From the NCBI GenBank assembly GCA_910591455.2, contig OU342805.1, positions 26,635,147 to 26,699,146 on the forward strand: a stretch of 64,000 nt of DNA, in the 5' to 3' direction. A program made the translations under genes and the position numbers. This DNA comes from Pholis gunnellus (Eukaryota; Chordata; Actinopteri; Perciformes; Pholidae). The notes beneath the pieces were generated by a model. It searched no databases. It saw nothing but the letters and a program-made list of their open reading frames with translations, and was not told the origin of the DNA. The stretch's first letter is position 1. Every line of letters starts with the position of its first letter. This document shows, piece by piece, positions 35,113 through 45,441 of this stretch.

Positions 35113-35120
35113 TTCCCACA
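35113..35120 (-). promoter_or_regulatory. RBPJ/Su(H)-type site of the HES5-like gene
   Basis: TGTGGGAA on the minus strand fits the consensus YGTGRGAA bound by RBPJ, the DNA-binding partner of the Notch intracellular domain. It is separated from the TATA box by 48 bases, almost the same as the 47 bases in the copy at 36188. Confidence 0.65.
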
Positions 35121-35158
35121 CTCTGAGGCTGGTGGGGGCGAGGCCCATCCAACAATAG

Positions 35159-35180
35159 AGGGGGGGGGGGGGGGGGGGGG
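35159..35180 (+). repeat. Poly-G run
   Basis: About 22 G in a row, just upstream of the RBPJ-type site of the HES5-like gene. Confidence 0.85.
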
Positions 35181-36180
35181 CATCAATTATCTCCTGGTTA
35201 AACGGCCTCACAGCCTCTTTTTATTACCTGGGAACCTTCCTGCTGTCTGATGGGATCAGGCTGCAGATGAGGGGCCACTAAACACGGAAAGATAAAAACA
35301 CACCAGGTCAGTTCACGAGCTCTGTACAGGTGAACAAAACAAATATTAAAAGTGTCAGAGATGAGACGGAACAATCAGAGGACACACTGAAGACGGCTGC
35401 TCGTTGTTTGTTTAATACAACTAAACGTGAAGTGAAAGTGAGATACTGCAGCTGCTGTAGGTTTGATATTCGGAGGTGATCCATTTTTATGTTGTTGTGT
35501 GTGCACTTTGTAAAGAATCAGAAACTGAATGAATATGTAGAACATATAAATACTACAAAGTCAAGCTGTCATAAATATTAAATGGCCTTTAAATAAAACG
35601 TGACAAAAAGCAACGACAAAAGTATACGTTTTTAAATAACACATTTCCCGGTGTTGATGTTTGTTGTTGACTCACAGAATGATGTTTACATGATGACTTG
35701 TTGCCATCAAACATAGTGCGTGTGAGGAGGGGGGGGGGGGGGCGTGGATGTGTCACGCGGCTCGGTGTGTGAAGCTGCGAGTCCTTGAAGACGTGTGCGC
35801 GAGACACTTCTTCACCCCCGTCCTGACACGCGCTCTGCAGGGAATAACATTTATTATCACGTTATAAACAGAAACCTCCGCTGCACGTGGTGTTTAATTG
35901 CATCTTTATAACAAGAAACCCTGTTTCTTAATCTGTGACTGATGTTTTAATAAGTATTACATTCATAAACATGAAGATGTTTGTGTTGATGATCTTGTGG
36001 TATTTTTTATGTTGATGTTCACATTATTGTGACACTTTGTCTCTGAACTCTGAGGTGCAGGTTGTCTGGTTGTTTCCTCTCAGTGTAAAGATCAGTTGGG
36101 GAAAAACCTCGGCACACTTCTGTGTGAACACGAGGATGAGGAGGAGGAGGAGCAGACAGGATGCTGCAGGGCTTTATGGC
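35181..36180. other. Intergenic space between divergent HES copies
   Basis: About 1.3 kb separate the two start codons (35000 minus, 36299 plus). It holds poly-G (35729-35742) and no coding signal. It could carry shared regulatory elements. Confidence 0.45.
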
Positions 36181-36187
36181 TGCGGAC

Positions 36188-36250
36188 TGTGGGAAAGTCT
36201 CAGGTGTGAGGAGTCCGCGCACACGTAGCCCCACCCGGAACTTATAAATA
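36188..36250 (+). promoter_or_regulatory. RBPJ-type site and TATA box of the broken HES copy
   Basis: TGTGGGAA at 36188-36195 and TATAAATA at 36243-36250, 48 bases before the ATG at 36299. The arrangement mirrors that of the HES5-like gene on the other strand. Confidence 0.6.
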
Positions 36251-36298
36251 CTGCAGTCCCATGTGGACCACGAGGACACGCGTCTGAACACATCCTAC

Positions 36299-36655
36299 AT
36301 GGCTCCTGTGACTCAGACCAGACCGGAAGAGACACCTGTGGACCTCAGCAGCTCCAACAAGGTGACACATCTGGAATATAGTGTGAAACTAATTTAAGAC
36401 TTCTTCTTTAATTCTATGTGAAAGCCGACATCCTGGAGCTGTCGGTGGGTCTCCTGCAGCAGCGCGTCGCCCCCAGCTACTCCCGGGGTTTCTCCCGCTG
36501 TCTGCAGGAGACCCTGCGGCACCTGTTGCTGCACGCCAGAGGGAAGACATGATGCGCTTATGTGCTCCACAGAGCCGCGCTGCAGAGGCACATATCCGGG
36601 GAGAGGGGCCGACGGACTGCGGCGTCGTCTCCGCTCTCTGTGGGCCTTGGTCAAT
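36299..36655 (+). pseudogene. HES5/her-like gene lacking the basic-helix 1 exon
   Basis: Exon 1 starts MAPVTQTRPEETPVD and ends SSNK before a GTGACA donor. Only about 60 bases later the second helix appears (KADILELSVGLLQQR), followed by an orange-domain start (YSRGFSRCLQETLRHLLLHA) and an early stop at 36550-36552. The exon that should code for KP.VEKMRR.RIN (the DNA-contacting basic region and helix 1) is absent and no N run explains this. The frame before KADILE has a stop, and the usual acceptor is missing. After the early stop a shifted frame continues, and CTCTGTGGGCCTTGG at about 36638-36652 looks like a WRPW codon set missing two bases. I read it as a deleted, frameshifted HES copy. 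A short spliced product (acceptor AAAG at about 36424) cannot be ruled out. Confidence 0.75.
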
Positions 36656-36849
36656 TATTCCCATATATATATATATTTAATTACATATATCATTTGTCTA
36701 CTTTTTGTTTTATAAAAGCACTGCTAAAACAATTAATTGATGGTAAACTTCTCATGTAAAACATTTCACGGTTTAAGCTGCTTTTCCTTTGAATCACGTT
36801 AATGATGTTAATATTAAATTAGTAATAATTAAAATTGTTCCATGTCATT

Positions 36850-36935
36850 TCTCACTATTTGCACTATTTTTACAAACTGAACAATCAATCGATTAATGGA
36901 GAAAATAATCAGCAGATTAATCCATCATGAAAATC
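36850..36935. repeat. Fragment of teleost GGGCTGCAAC/ATCGATTAAT element
   Basis: The phrase CAATCGATTAATGGAGAAAA TAATCAGCAGATTAATCCAT fits the end of the same hAT-like non-autonomous family as at 58575-58880. Confidence 0.5.
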
Positions 36936-36955
36936 TGCTTTTCTATTAATGCACT

Positions 36956-36960
<5 letters not shown>

Positions 36961-36992
<32 letters not shown>
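36961..36992. repeat. (TA)n microsatellite
   Basis: Sixteen AT units. Confidence 0.9.
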
Positions 36993-36997
<5 letters not shown>

Positions 36998-36999
36998 AT

Positions 37000-38275
37000 A
37001 GTAGAACAGTCACAGTTTTACATTTACCTGATTATAAGGACATACTTAAACTGAAGGAAAATTTTACGTGCAGGACTTTTACTAGTAACAAAGTACTTTC
37101 ACAGTATGTTAATAGTACTTTTACTGCGATAAAGGATCTGAGTACTTCCTCCACCTCTGATGAAAGATATAAAAGAAAGAAAAAGGACATCTCAGAACAA
37201 AGCCAAACTAAATCAAAGTTGTCAGTAAAGTGATAAAAACACACATTAGCACCACACACAGAATAAGATAGAAACATCATGTCTGCTTGTACATAATAAT
37301 TATAGTCTTTGACTTTCTGAACAGTTCAGGTAGAAGTTTTACTGTTGATCTTTTAATATCTAATTTTCCGAACAGACTCAGTTTATTTTTTTATTATTTA
37401 TCCATATTTGTTTTTTGCTCTGTTCAAACTAGTGAAGAAATGTAAATGTCTGACAGCAGAAAACATGAAAAGTTTTACTGTAAAAATAATTAATCTGTAA
37501 TAATATCGTCTGACAGCACTTAGTTCACCTGCTGTCTCTGAAAACTGGTCATTTACTGGTTATTTGTATTGAGAGTATACAGTTAAAACGCATTAAATGA
37601 GTTGCTGACAATGCTGATAATCAAAACCAAAGCAACATTTATCAAGCCGTCAATTATGATTTGTAATTTAGCTTTGTGTTATTTTCATGCAGCTTCTGTG
37701 CAAAAGTCCCACAAACCGACCTCAACACAAAGAAAAGTAGCATTAAAATGGTTTTATTTGAACAAAAAACAGCAAACTGGTACACAAGTTTCAAATGAAC
37801 TAAAATCTAATTAAACAATATGTTTAGATAAACAAAATCATCATCCCCCCTTTTCAATCAAAGGGTTAACAAAGTACCGACAAAGTACAAATACCAGCTG
37901 GATCGAAGTTTTAATAATACAATGTTAAAAGTTTCCAGCACTCACGTGTCATGCAGCCGAGGCCTTTTACGCTTCTACTCCAGACCTGAGAGTAAACTTG
38001 TGTTCCATATATAATACAGCAGAACTGTTTAACAACAATCAGATATCATCTGCACCAAGTCCAGTGTGTTGATGTCACAGCAGAATATAGAAGGCCTGTC
38101 ACACGTTTTAAAAGATTCTACAGCAGTGCAACTGCTTATTTGAATGCATATAATGCATTCAGAAGATGTGCAGATTTCCAATAAACGGAAAAAGACGCTG
38201 CACGTCATCACCACGTTTTATATATAAATATATAAACCTGTTGTAGCTCATTGAAGAAACTACAAGAGTTTAATT
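37000..38275. other. Spacer, no gene seen
   Basis: AT-rich, with AGTACTTTTACT-type repeat text at 37030-37150 and a (TTC)n stretch at 38277-38296. No frame shows a conserved motif. Confidence 0.5.
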
Positions 38276-38304
38276 TCTTCTTCTTCTTCTTCTTCACGTG
38301 GTCA

Positions 38305-38704
38305 TTAAAAGCAGAGTGGCGCCACGTCTTCTTCTGCGTCAGGAAACAGACGTAAAAGGTCTCTGGAGTATCTGGAGTATCCGCTGTGTGACAGCAGAGC
38401 TTTCCTCAGTGTGAGGAAGGACGCGGTTCTGTCCAGGAGGTCCGACACGGGGGTCCCGCTCTGCAGGTGTTCTCCAATCAGAGCCTTCAGCTTCTCCAAC
38501 CCACCGCTGCACTTCCTCTCCAACAGGTGGAGTTTACACCTGGGACACACACACACACACATGAAGGCTCCGTTAACACCGACGCTCCAGTAGGAAGGTG
38601 TGTGACTTTAACATTGTCTCTCCATCTCAAGACAGATCCTGGACTCACCTGAACAGCTGCTCCTTCATGCTGTCCTGCAGATCCAGGTCCAGATACTGAG
38701 CCAT
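38305..38704 (-). CDS. Two-exon, 96-residue HES-like protein without a basic region
   Basis: Exon 1 (38704-38649) codes MAQYLDLDLQDSMKEQLF and splices (GTGAGT) to exon 2 (38539-38305). Exon 2 begins CKLHLLERKCSGGLEKLKAL and ends DAEEDVAPLCF. A CCAAT box (38825-38829) and a CATAAATA TATA-like box (38794-38800) lie upstream of the chosen ATG, which is the first after the expected start. Aligned by eye to HES proteins, LLERK...GGLEKLKALI matches helix 1 after a short deletion in the basic part; LLDRTASFLTLRKALL matches KADILEMTV.FLR; GYSRYSRDLLRLF matches the orange-domain start. The intron sits where HES genes have it. There is no WRPW tail. If real, it could dimerise but not bind DNA. Family assignment is inference; the exon structure is solid. 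Confidence 0.6.
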
Positions 38705-38793
38705 CTCCTGATGTGTTCCAGTGAAGTCTGGTGTGTCGAGTCTTCTTCCTCTCGGCTCCTCGGGTCTCTGTTCACGTCTGCTGCTCCGCTCCG

Positions 38794-38829
38794 TATTTAT
38801 GCAGCTCATTCTGCAGCCTCTCGGCCAAT
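38794..38829 (-). promoter_or_regulatory. CCAAT and TATA-like boxes of the 96-residue gene
   Basis: In minus-strand order: ATTGG (inverted CCAAT, 38829-38825), then CATAAATA (38801-38794), then about 90 bases to the ATG at 38704. No perfect RBPJ consensus is present; the closest match, near 38931, has one mismatch. Confidence 0.5.
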
Positions 38830-38989
38830 CAGGAGGCTCGGTGGCTCCGGGACAATGGGGCTGAGTTGAGTGTCCGTCCCGCGGGACAGGTGGGAGGTCA
38901 GAGGTCAACGAGATGCAGAAAATGTTCTCTGGGAATGTTTCCGAGGCGTGAGGACAGTTCGCTGTCCGAGTTCTCATTGAATTTATTAA

Positions 38990-40025
38990 AACACATCATC
39001 GGAACGTTATAAGATAAAAAAATACACAATCAAATAATAATAATAAATAATAAAATATATTTTTCCAATGTGGTGAAATCTTTAAAAACAGTGTGAGGAA
39101 TAAAACGTATTAAAGCTTCCTGACAGTAAAAAGAATAATGTTATTTTGTTGTAATTACCTTGAGAATAAAGCAGGACAGCACAACATCCATTTATTATTA
39201 TTATTATTATTTATTGAACATGGATAGCAAATAAAGTTTAAAATTATAAATGTGGTTTGGTTTCTGGAAATCAAAGAATGCAAATAAATTCAACTCACTG
39301 AACCTCCTCAAATAACATGTATGTATATATACACACACACACAAATATATTATGTTATTTTATCTTGTAATAATAATCCTGTAATAAAATTATTAATTTA
39401 AATATGTCAGCTGTGATATTTTTCCACTTTTAAATTATATAAAACAAACTTTTCTGTATAATGAACATTTTTATTCTACCAATTATTATTATTTTTGATT
39501 TTCTTTCTCTTTTGTATTTGACTATTTGTCTTTTATTCTTATGCAGTATTTTATTTAGATTATTAATATGAATTCTTATCAATTTCCTCTCAGCTGTTTT
39601 TTCTAATTGCAGAAAATAATTATTAAAAAGAAAGTCTTACAGTTTTGCTTTCTGGGACTCTTCTGGAGTAAATTGTTAAAAAGTTGCAGGACCCATAAAA
39701 TAAAGCGTTAAGTCGCTATTCATGAAATAAATAAACATATTTCAGGTAAATAAAAACACAACATACTGTGGTCTGACTGTAGTTCTGGAGAACCACCCTC
39801 CTCAGAGCCGCCCAGGGGCATTGTGGGAACAGACACACTTCCTTTGTGTGTGCGTGAGGCAGAAGTGTGGGAACACGCGTGTCTCTGTGGCTCCACAGAC
39901 GGCGAGGAGGGCGTGAGACTGGGCTGACTGGGGGCACGCTCAGCCGGGAGCTCAGAGGAGGACACTGGGAAACAGACAACCAACACACCCACAGACAGAT
40001 GGAGGGAGATAAGCTGGGACCAGTG
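38990..40025. other. AT-rich spacer, no gene
   Basis: Contains TTA/ATT-rich stretches and several AATAAA-like strings. No conserved frame. The 110-144 codon frames after 39716 owe their length to the neighbouring microsatellite. Confidence 0.5.
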
Positions 40026-40029
40026 TGTG

Positions 40030-40157
<128 letters not shown>

Positions 40158-40797
40158 AATACATTATTGATCAAATATTGTCAAAGTCAGTGTCGTACTT
40201 GTACTTTACAAAAGTATTTCCATTTTCTGCAAATTTATATTTCTACATCGGAAAGGTTTTATTTGTATATATTGGACATTTTACTTCATTTTATTTATTT
40301 AGTTAACTTTATTTATTTTTCGGATTTATACAATACGATATAATAATAATATAATATATCGCTTCGCTACAATGCAAAACGCCAGCCTTCGAAGATGGCG
40401 AGCGAGCTTCCAACTAAAGGACCGGCTTGAGGTCGCTCGTCCCTTTGCTTCAGAGCAGCTGGTGTGCAGCAACAGAAGGTTTAAGATGTTCTCACTATTG
40501 AGAGACGCTAAACCAGAAGAGACTCTGGGTTTTAAGGGAGAGAGCTGCACCTCTATTAAACACAATATAATAAATAGAAGACGAATACAACTTATTAACG
40601 TTTCTAAATCTAACATGATTAAGAAACAAACAAAGTAAAAACTGACAGAAACAGTGAACATGAATTTACTCTGGTCGTGTTTTCTTTGTGTTTTTTCCGT
40701 TAAAGTTAAGTTGACATGAAGACGTGATCTCAGAGCAGAGTGATGGATCTTATTCATCATATTTATCATCTGTTCCCTTTTAAGATGAAACACATCA

Positions 40798-40904
40798 GAG
40801 GGCTGACAGAGCTCCGCCCCTTACATGACATCATCTGAGACGAACAGGAAACAGTTTGTTACTGTTCAGTTCTCAATGAGAAGAGACTCACCGACAGACA
40901 GACG
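40798..40904 (+). promoter_or_regulatory. TRIM copy 5 type A leader (first of two)
   Basis: Matches the copy 1 and copy 3 leaders (GGCTGACAGAGCTCCGCCCC ... CAGACG, then GTAAGA at 40905). Confidence 0.6.
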
Positions 40905-41089
40905 GTAAGATTTACCTTCATTACAAAGCTGTGACTTCAACTGAGGACAGTTACAGGTAGAAGTACTACAGTACTGCAGTACTAATGTACTGAAGTACTT
41001 CAATCTGCTGCAGACTTGTTATAAAAATGTTCCTTATGCAGATAAAATGAGGTAAAACCTGTTAACCAGTGAGCTGTAGAGGTGTGGTA

Positions 41090-41347
41090 GGTGTGAAACA
41101 CACCCCTGTGTTACAGGAAAAGCGTTTATCAGAGGAGGAGTGACAAAGCTCCACCCCTCACCTGACTCACCTGAGACAAACAGTTTGTGATTCTTCCTCA
41201 CTAAAGAGACACACAGACTGAGAGAGACGATCAGATTCACCTTCAGACCAAACTAACAACTTCCTCTGAGTGAGTTCATCTACAGGAGAGAAAAGAGGAA
41301 AACTACAACACTGCTGCTTCAACCTGCTGACGCTCCACACACTGAAT
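41090..41347 (+). promoter_or_regulatory. TRIM copy 5 type B leader (second of two)
   Basis: Matches the copy 2 and copy 4 leaders, with donor ACTGAAT-GTGAGT at 41348. Copy 5 therefore has both leader types in tandem, each with its own splice donor, before one acceptor (AG at 41422-41423). Confidence 0.6.
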
Positions 41348-41440
41348 GTGAGTTTGACTAAAAACAGTGAAGTTAGTAGAGGAGGGAGGGGAGCCATGAC
41401 TGATGTACTTTCTGTGTTTTCAGCTTCACTCAGAGACTAA

Positions 41441-42829
41441 ATGGCTTCCAGATCAGAGGAGGATCTCTGCTGTCCGGTCTGTCATGAAGTCTTTAGAGAT
41501 CCTGTTCTTCTGTCATGTAGCCACAGCTTCTGTAAAGACTGTCTGAAGAGCTGGTGGAGAGAGAAACCAACTCAGGAGTGTCCAGTTTGTAAGAGAAGAT
41601 CTTCAAAGGAACATCCACCTGTTAGTCTGGTGTTAAAGAACCTGTGTGAGTCCTTCTTACTGGAGAGAGATCAGAGAGCTTCAGAGCCTCTCTGCAGTCT
41701 GCACTCTGAGAAACTCAAACTCTTCTGTCTGGACCATCAGCAGCCAGTGTGTGTCGTCTGCAGAGATTCAGAGAAACACAGCGACCACAGATTCAGACCC
41801 ATCGATGAAGCTGTTCGACCACACAAGAAGAACCTTCAGAAAGCTCTGGAGCCCTTAAAGGAGAAGTTAAAGGTTTATGAAGAAGTTAAAGTGAAGTCTG
41901 ATCAAACAGCAGAACACATGAAGGTCCAGGCCCGACGCACAGAGAGGCAGATTAAGGAGCAGTTTAAGAAGCTTCACCAGTTTCTAGAGGAGGAAGAGGA
42001 GGCCAGGATGGCTGCACTGAGGGAGGAAGATGAGCAGAAGAGTCAGATGATGAAGGAGAAGATGGAGGCTCTGAGCAGAGCGATAGCAGCTCTTTCAGAC
42101 ACAGTCAGAGCCACAGAGGACGAGCTGAGAGCTGAAGATGTCTCATTCCTGAACAACTACAAGGCTGCAGTGGAAAGAGTCCAGCAGCGCCCCCTGCTGG
42201 AGGATCCACAGCTGCTCTCAGGAGCTCTGATAGACGAGGCCAAACACCTGGGCAACCTGACCTTCAACATCTGGAACAAGATGAAGGACATGGTCTCCTA
42301 CACTCCTGTGATTCTGGACCCAAACACTGCTCATCCAGACCTCATCCTGTCTGAAGATCTGACCAGTGTGAGACGAGGAGAGAGACAGAAGCTTCCTGAT
42401 AATCCAGAGAGGATTGATGAACACTTCTCTGTTCTGGGCTCTGAGGGATTTAACTCAGGGACTCACAGCTGGGATGTCGAGGTAGGAGACAGTACAGTCT
42501 GGCTACTGGGTGTGTTAGAAGAGTCTGTCCAGAGGAAGAGAGACATACAGTCTGGATTATGGACAATAGTGTTCTATGCAGGTAAATACTCAGCATGTTC
42601 ACCATCAGCTCCAGACACTGTTCTCAAAGTGCAGAAGAAGCTCCAGAGGATCAGAGTGAATCTGGACTGGAACAGAGGAAAGCTGTCGTTCTCTGATCCT
42701 GATACTAACACACACATACACACCTTCACACACACTTTCACTGAGAGGATGTTTCCATACATTAACACTAAAGACGAAGTGAAGATATCACCACTGAAGG
42801 TCTGTGTAACAGTGAAACAGAGCAGTTAG
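41441..42829 (+). CDS. TRIM E3 ubiquitin ligase (copy 5)
   Basis: This encodes 462 residues. RING at 11-50 (CCPVCHEVFRDPVLLSCSHS ... CPVCKRR) and B-box 2 are complete; the coiled coil and PRY-SPRY follow. It carries a two-residue longer linker after the RING (KEHPPVSL). Distinct SPRY stretches are RRGERQKLPDNPERIDEHFS, STVWLLGVLEESVQRKRDI and FYAGKYSACSPSAPDTVLKV. The C-terminus VCVTVKQSS differs from the other copies because the sequence diverges just before the stop. Substitutions in otherwise invariant positions (AVRPHKKNLQK in the linker to the coiled coil, EEDEQK in the coil) suggest an older separation. It is the only copy on this side of the HES region. Confidence 0.93.
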   Translation: MASRSEEDLCCPVCHEVFRDPVLLSCSHSFCKDCLKSWWREKPTQECPVCKRRSSKEHPPVSLVLKNLCESFLLERDQRASEPLCSLHSEKLKLFCLDHQQPVCVVCRDSEKHSDHRFRPIDEAVRPHKKNLQKALEPLKEKLKVYEEVKVKSDQTAEHMKVQARRTERQIKEQFKKLHQFLEEEEEARMAALREEDEQKSQMMKEKMEALSRAIAALSDTVRATEDELRAEDVSFLNNYKAAVERVQQRPLLEDPQLLSGALIDEAKHLGNLTFNIWNKMKDMVSYTPVILDPNTAHPDLILSEDLTSVRRGERQKLPDNPERIDEHFSVLGSEGFNSGTHSWDVEVGDSTVWLLGVLEESVQRKRDIQSGLWTIVFYAGKYSACSPSAPDTVLKVQKKLQRIRVNLDWNRGKLSFSDPDTNTHIHTFTHTFTERMFPYINTKDEVKISPLKVCVTVKQSS

Positions 42830-42839
42830 AGATGAAGAG

Positions 42840-43191
42840 GATCTGAAATGTAAACATCTTTTTAAATAAACGTGTAAAACCTTTCATTGGTATTTGTTTG
42901 TTATTAGAGGATATTATTTGAATTCTTCTGCTTCAATGTTATATATTTCCAACTAATAACAATAAAAATAAGCAACAGAAGCAGCCAACACAGAGCTCTG
43001 GAACGACAACATTAATATTATAACTACTTGTGTTTACAGTTGAGTAAAATAAATCGAGCAGGTAGTTAACTTCAGTAACAATGAGAGCGGACATGTTGGA
43101 TTCTTCAAGTCTCTGCATGTTGAGTTTCAGCTTCATCTTTGATGTTACATTAAAACTACACGCTGAACACACTCCTGCATGTGCACGCCCT

Positions 43192-43242
<51 letters not shown>

Positions 43243-43502
43243 CCACAGCTTCCTCCTGCAGGAACACACGGACGGAGAGATTAGGACGGAGCAGGAAACA
43301 GTTTGGTTCATGCGCCAGAGTTCAGACATGTTAGCTTGTTAGAGTGTTAGCCTTTTAGCTTGTTAGCCTAATAGCTTGTTAGCCTGTTAGCCTGTTAGCC
43401 TGTGGATATTATTGCTGTTTGTTGAGACTCGTTTGACAGTTTGGTTGATGGATGTTCACACATACAGTCACACAGTAGTATTGCCTCTCAAGTAGCTGCA
43501 GC

Positions 43503-43539
<37 letters not shown>

Positions 43540-43960
43540 TCTGCAGGTGTTGACTGATGACGTCACTCTGAATTCACCTTTCAAAGTTAAAAACAGACCG
43601 AACATGTGACCACTTCCTGGTCTCAGCTTTTGAAGACTGACAGTCTGACATCATTGTTGTTGTTCTGTGTGTGTGTGTGTGTGTGTGTGCACGTTAATAG
43701 GAAGAAATAAGTCTCATCTTCAAAGAAGTCACAGGTCAATAAGATTTGATGTTTATGTTTTGTTGCTCATTATGATCATATCATACAGTTATTCAGATGA
43801 TATGAACATGAACTTGAATGATGTTTATGTTTAGTCTACTTTTATTTTGGACAGCAGGTGAGTGTTTTGATGTGTGTCCATGTGATTTAAAATAATGTTG
43901 CAGGTATTGGAAACACACTTAAGTTACTTATTTTTCAGTATTTTACATTGTGGTCACAAT
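42840..43960. other. Spacer with microsatellites, no gene
   Basis: (CA)n at 43195-43238, (GT)n at 43503-43532 and 43669-43688, and a short GTTAGCCT-type repeat (TTAGCTTGTTAGCCTGTTAGCC) at about 43330-43402. No coding support. Confidence 0.55.
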
Positions 43961-43969
43961 ATTGTGGAC

Positions 43970-44300
43970 TTCAGGCGAGATATAAAGTCTCTCCAGCGTG
44001 TTCTGGGTCTACCCCGGGGCCTCTTACCAGTTGGACGTCCCCGGAAAAACCTCAACAAAAAAAGAAAAAAGGAGCCCAGAAGGCATCCTGATCATATGCC
44101 AGAACCACCTCAGCTGGCCCCTTTGGACGCGACTCAGATCAGGCAGGCTGGTGCTCCTAAACCCCCCCCCCCCCCTTCCAGGTTTCTCCATCGTTGTAGG
44201 TTGTAGTCCCCCAGCAGCACTCGAGTCCCCAGACTCAAAGAAGTCCGGGTACTCCAAACTGATGATTGTGACCCTCCTGTTCTCCTGGGTGTTGTGGACA
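43970..44300 (+). repeat. Teleost interspersed repeat fragment (LINE-associated)
   Basis: CTCCAGCGTGTTCTGGGTCT, then CCCCGGGGCCTCTTACCAGT, and CACCTCAGCTGGCCCCTTTG match a phrase found in many fish genomes (CTCCAGCGTGTCCTGGGTCT ... CACCTCAGCTGGCTCCT), probably from a LINE. Frames of about 100 codons across it are not genes. Confidence 0.6.
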
Positions 44301-44570
44301 TGATATTGTGGGCATTATATTATGGGTATTATATCATGGATCATAAAGTGATTGAAAATACATAAATAATGAATAATTTATCTACCTGGTCTTGAAAAAT
44401 GCTCCTTAAATAAAATATGTTGTTATTATTATTATAACTAAGAGAAGAGCATAAATAAGTTTAGTAAATGTGTATGAAGTTGTGGTTTCTGAAGTCTTTT
44501 CTCTTAATCACACGAAGAGAAACTGTTGCATTTGAACTGTTCAGTTCACTGCAGGTAACTCTCAGGTTAC

Positions 44571-44572
<2 letters not shown>

Positions 44573-44614
<42 letters not shown>
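44573..44614 (+). repeat. (GT)n microsatellite
   Basis: About 21 GT units. Confidence 0.95.
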
Positions 44615-44617
<3 letters not shown>

Positions 44618-45129
44618 CAGTCATCAGTGTGTGTTGTGTGATGAGAGGATGACAGGAAGGGTGTGTGTCGCTGATGTCTTTCATCTGGAAACACTGGATT
44701 TAGGAAGAGGAAACTGCAAACACTCATTTCTATCCGCCGATGCTCTTTGATGTTTCGACTGCAGCAACAAATATGACTCCAAAGAGCAGATTTACACTCA
44801 CACCTGATCTGATGCTGAAAACAGTAAGACAAATGTAAACAGGGAGCTCGTGCTGTTGTTTCTTAACAAACAAATCAGTGATCGGTTTCCTCTCAGCTCC
44901 ATCACGCCGTGTTTAATGTTCCATCATTTAACAAACTCAAAGAATCGAATGTTTTATACTCAAGATAAACGACGCGGCGTGTTCGGTCCTGTCTCGTTAC
45001 CTGACGTCCTGTCACACACCTGGAGGGGCGGAGCTTCAGCGAGTAAAGCCAGGTAAAGCTTCAGCGTTTCATCCTGCTGCCTCAGACGGGAGGAAACACT
45101 GCAGCAGCATCTGAAGGTGAGACAAAGAC

Positions 45130-45399
45130 ATCGCTGCATCTCATTTCATATTTTATATATACTGTATATATACATATATACACACTGTGGTTTATATATT
45201 ATATGTATATAGAGTGTAGCTGTAGGTCATGTTTGTATATTAGGTAGATTTGTTATAAGCTTTTTTACAGCTTTCAGTCGTTTTAATCTGTTTATGGTCT
45301 GTTCTCAGTTTTTATTAATGTTATATTTAATTAACTCAACAATCTATGTGGGGGAAAAACATTAAATTACTGTACTTGAGTACAATTCTGAGATACTTG

Positions 45400-45441
<42 letters not shown>

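Noticed and set aside
34230..35186. 318-codon frame on the minus strand
   Set aside because: It runs through 500 N. Only 35000-34938 is supported, as exon 1 of a HES5-like gene ending at a splice donor.
43895..44303. Two frames of about 100 codons with Pro-rich ends
   Set aside because: They lie in an interspersed fish repeat fragment and a poly-C run.
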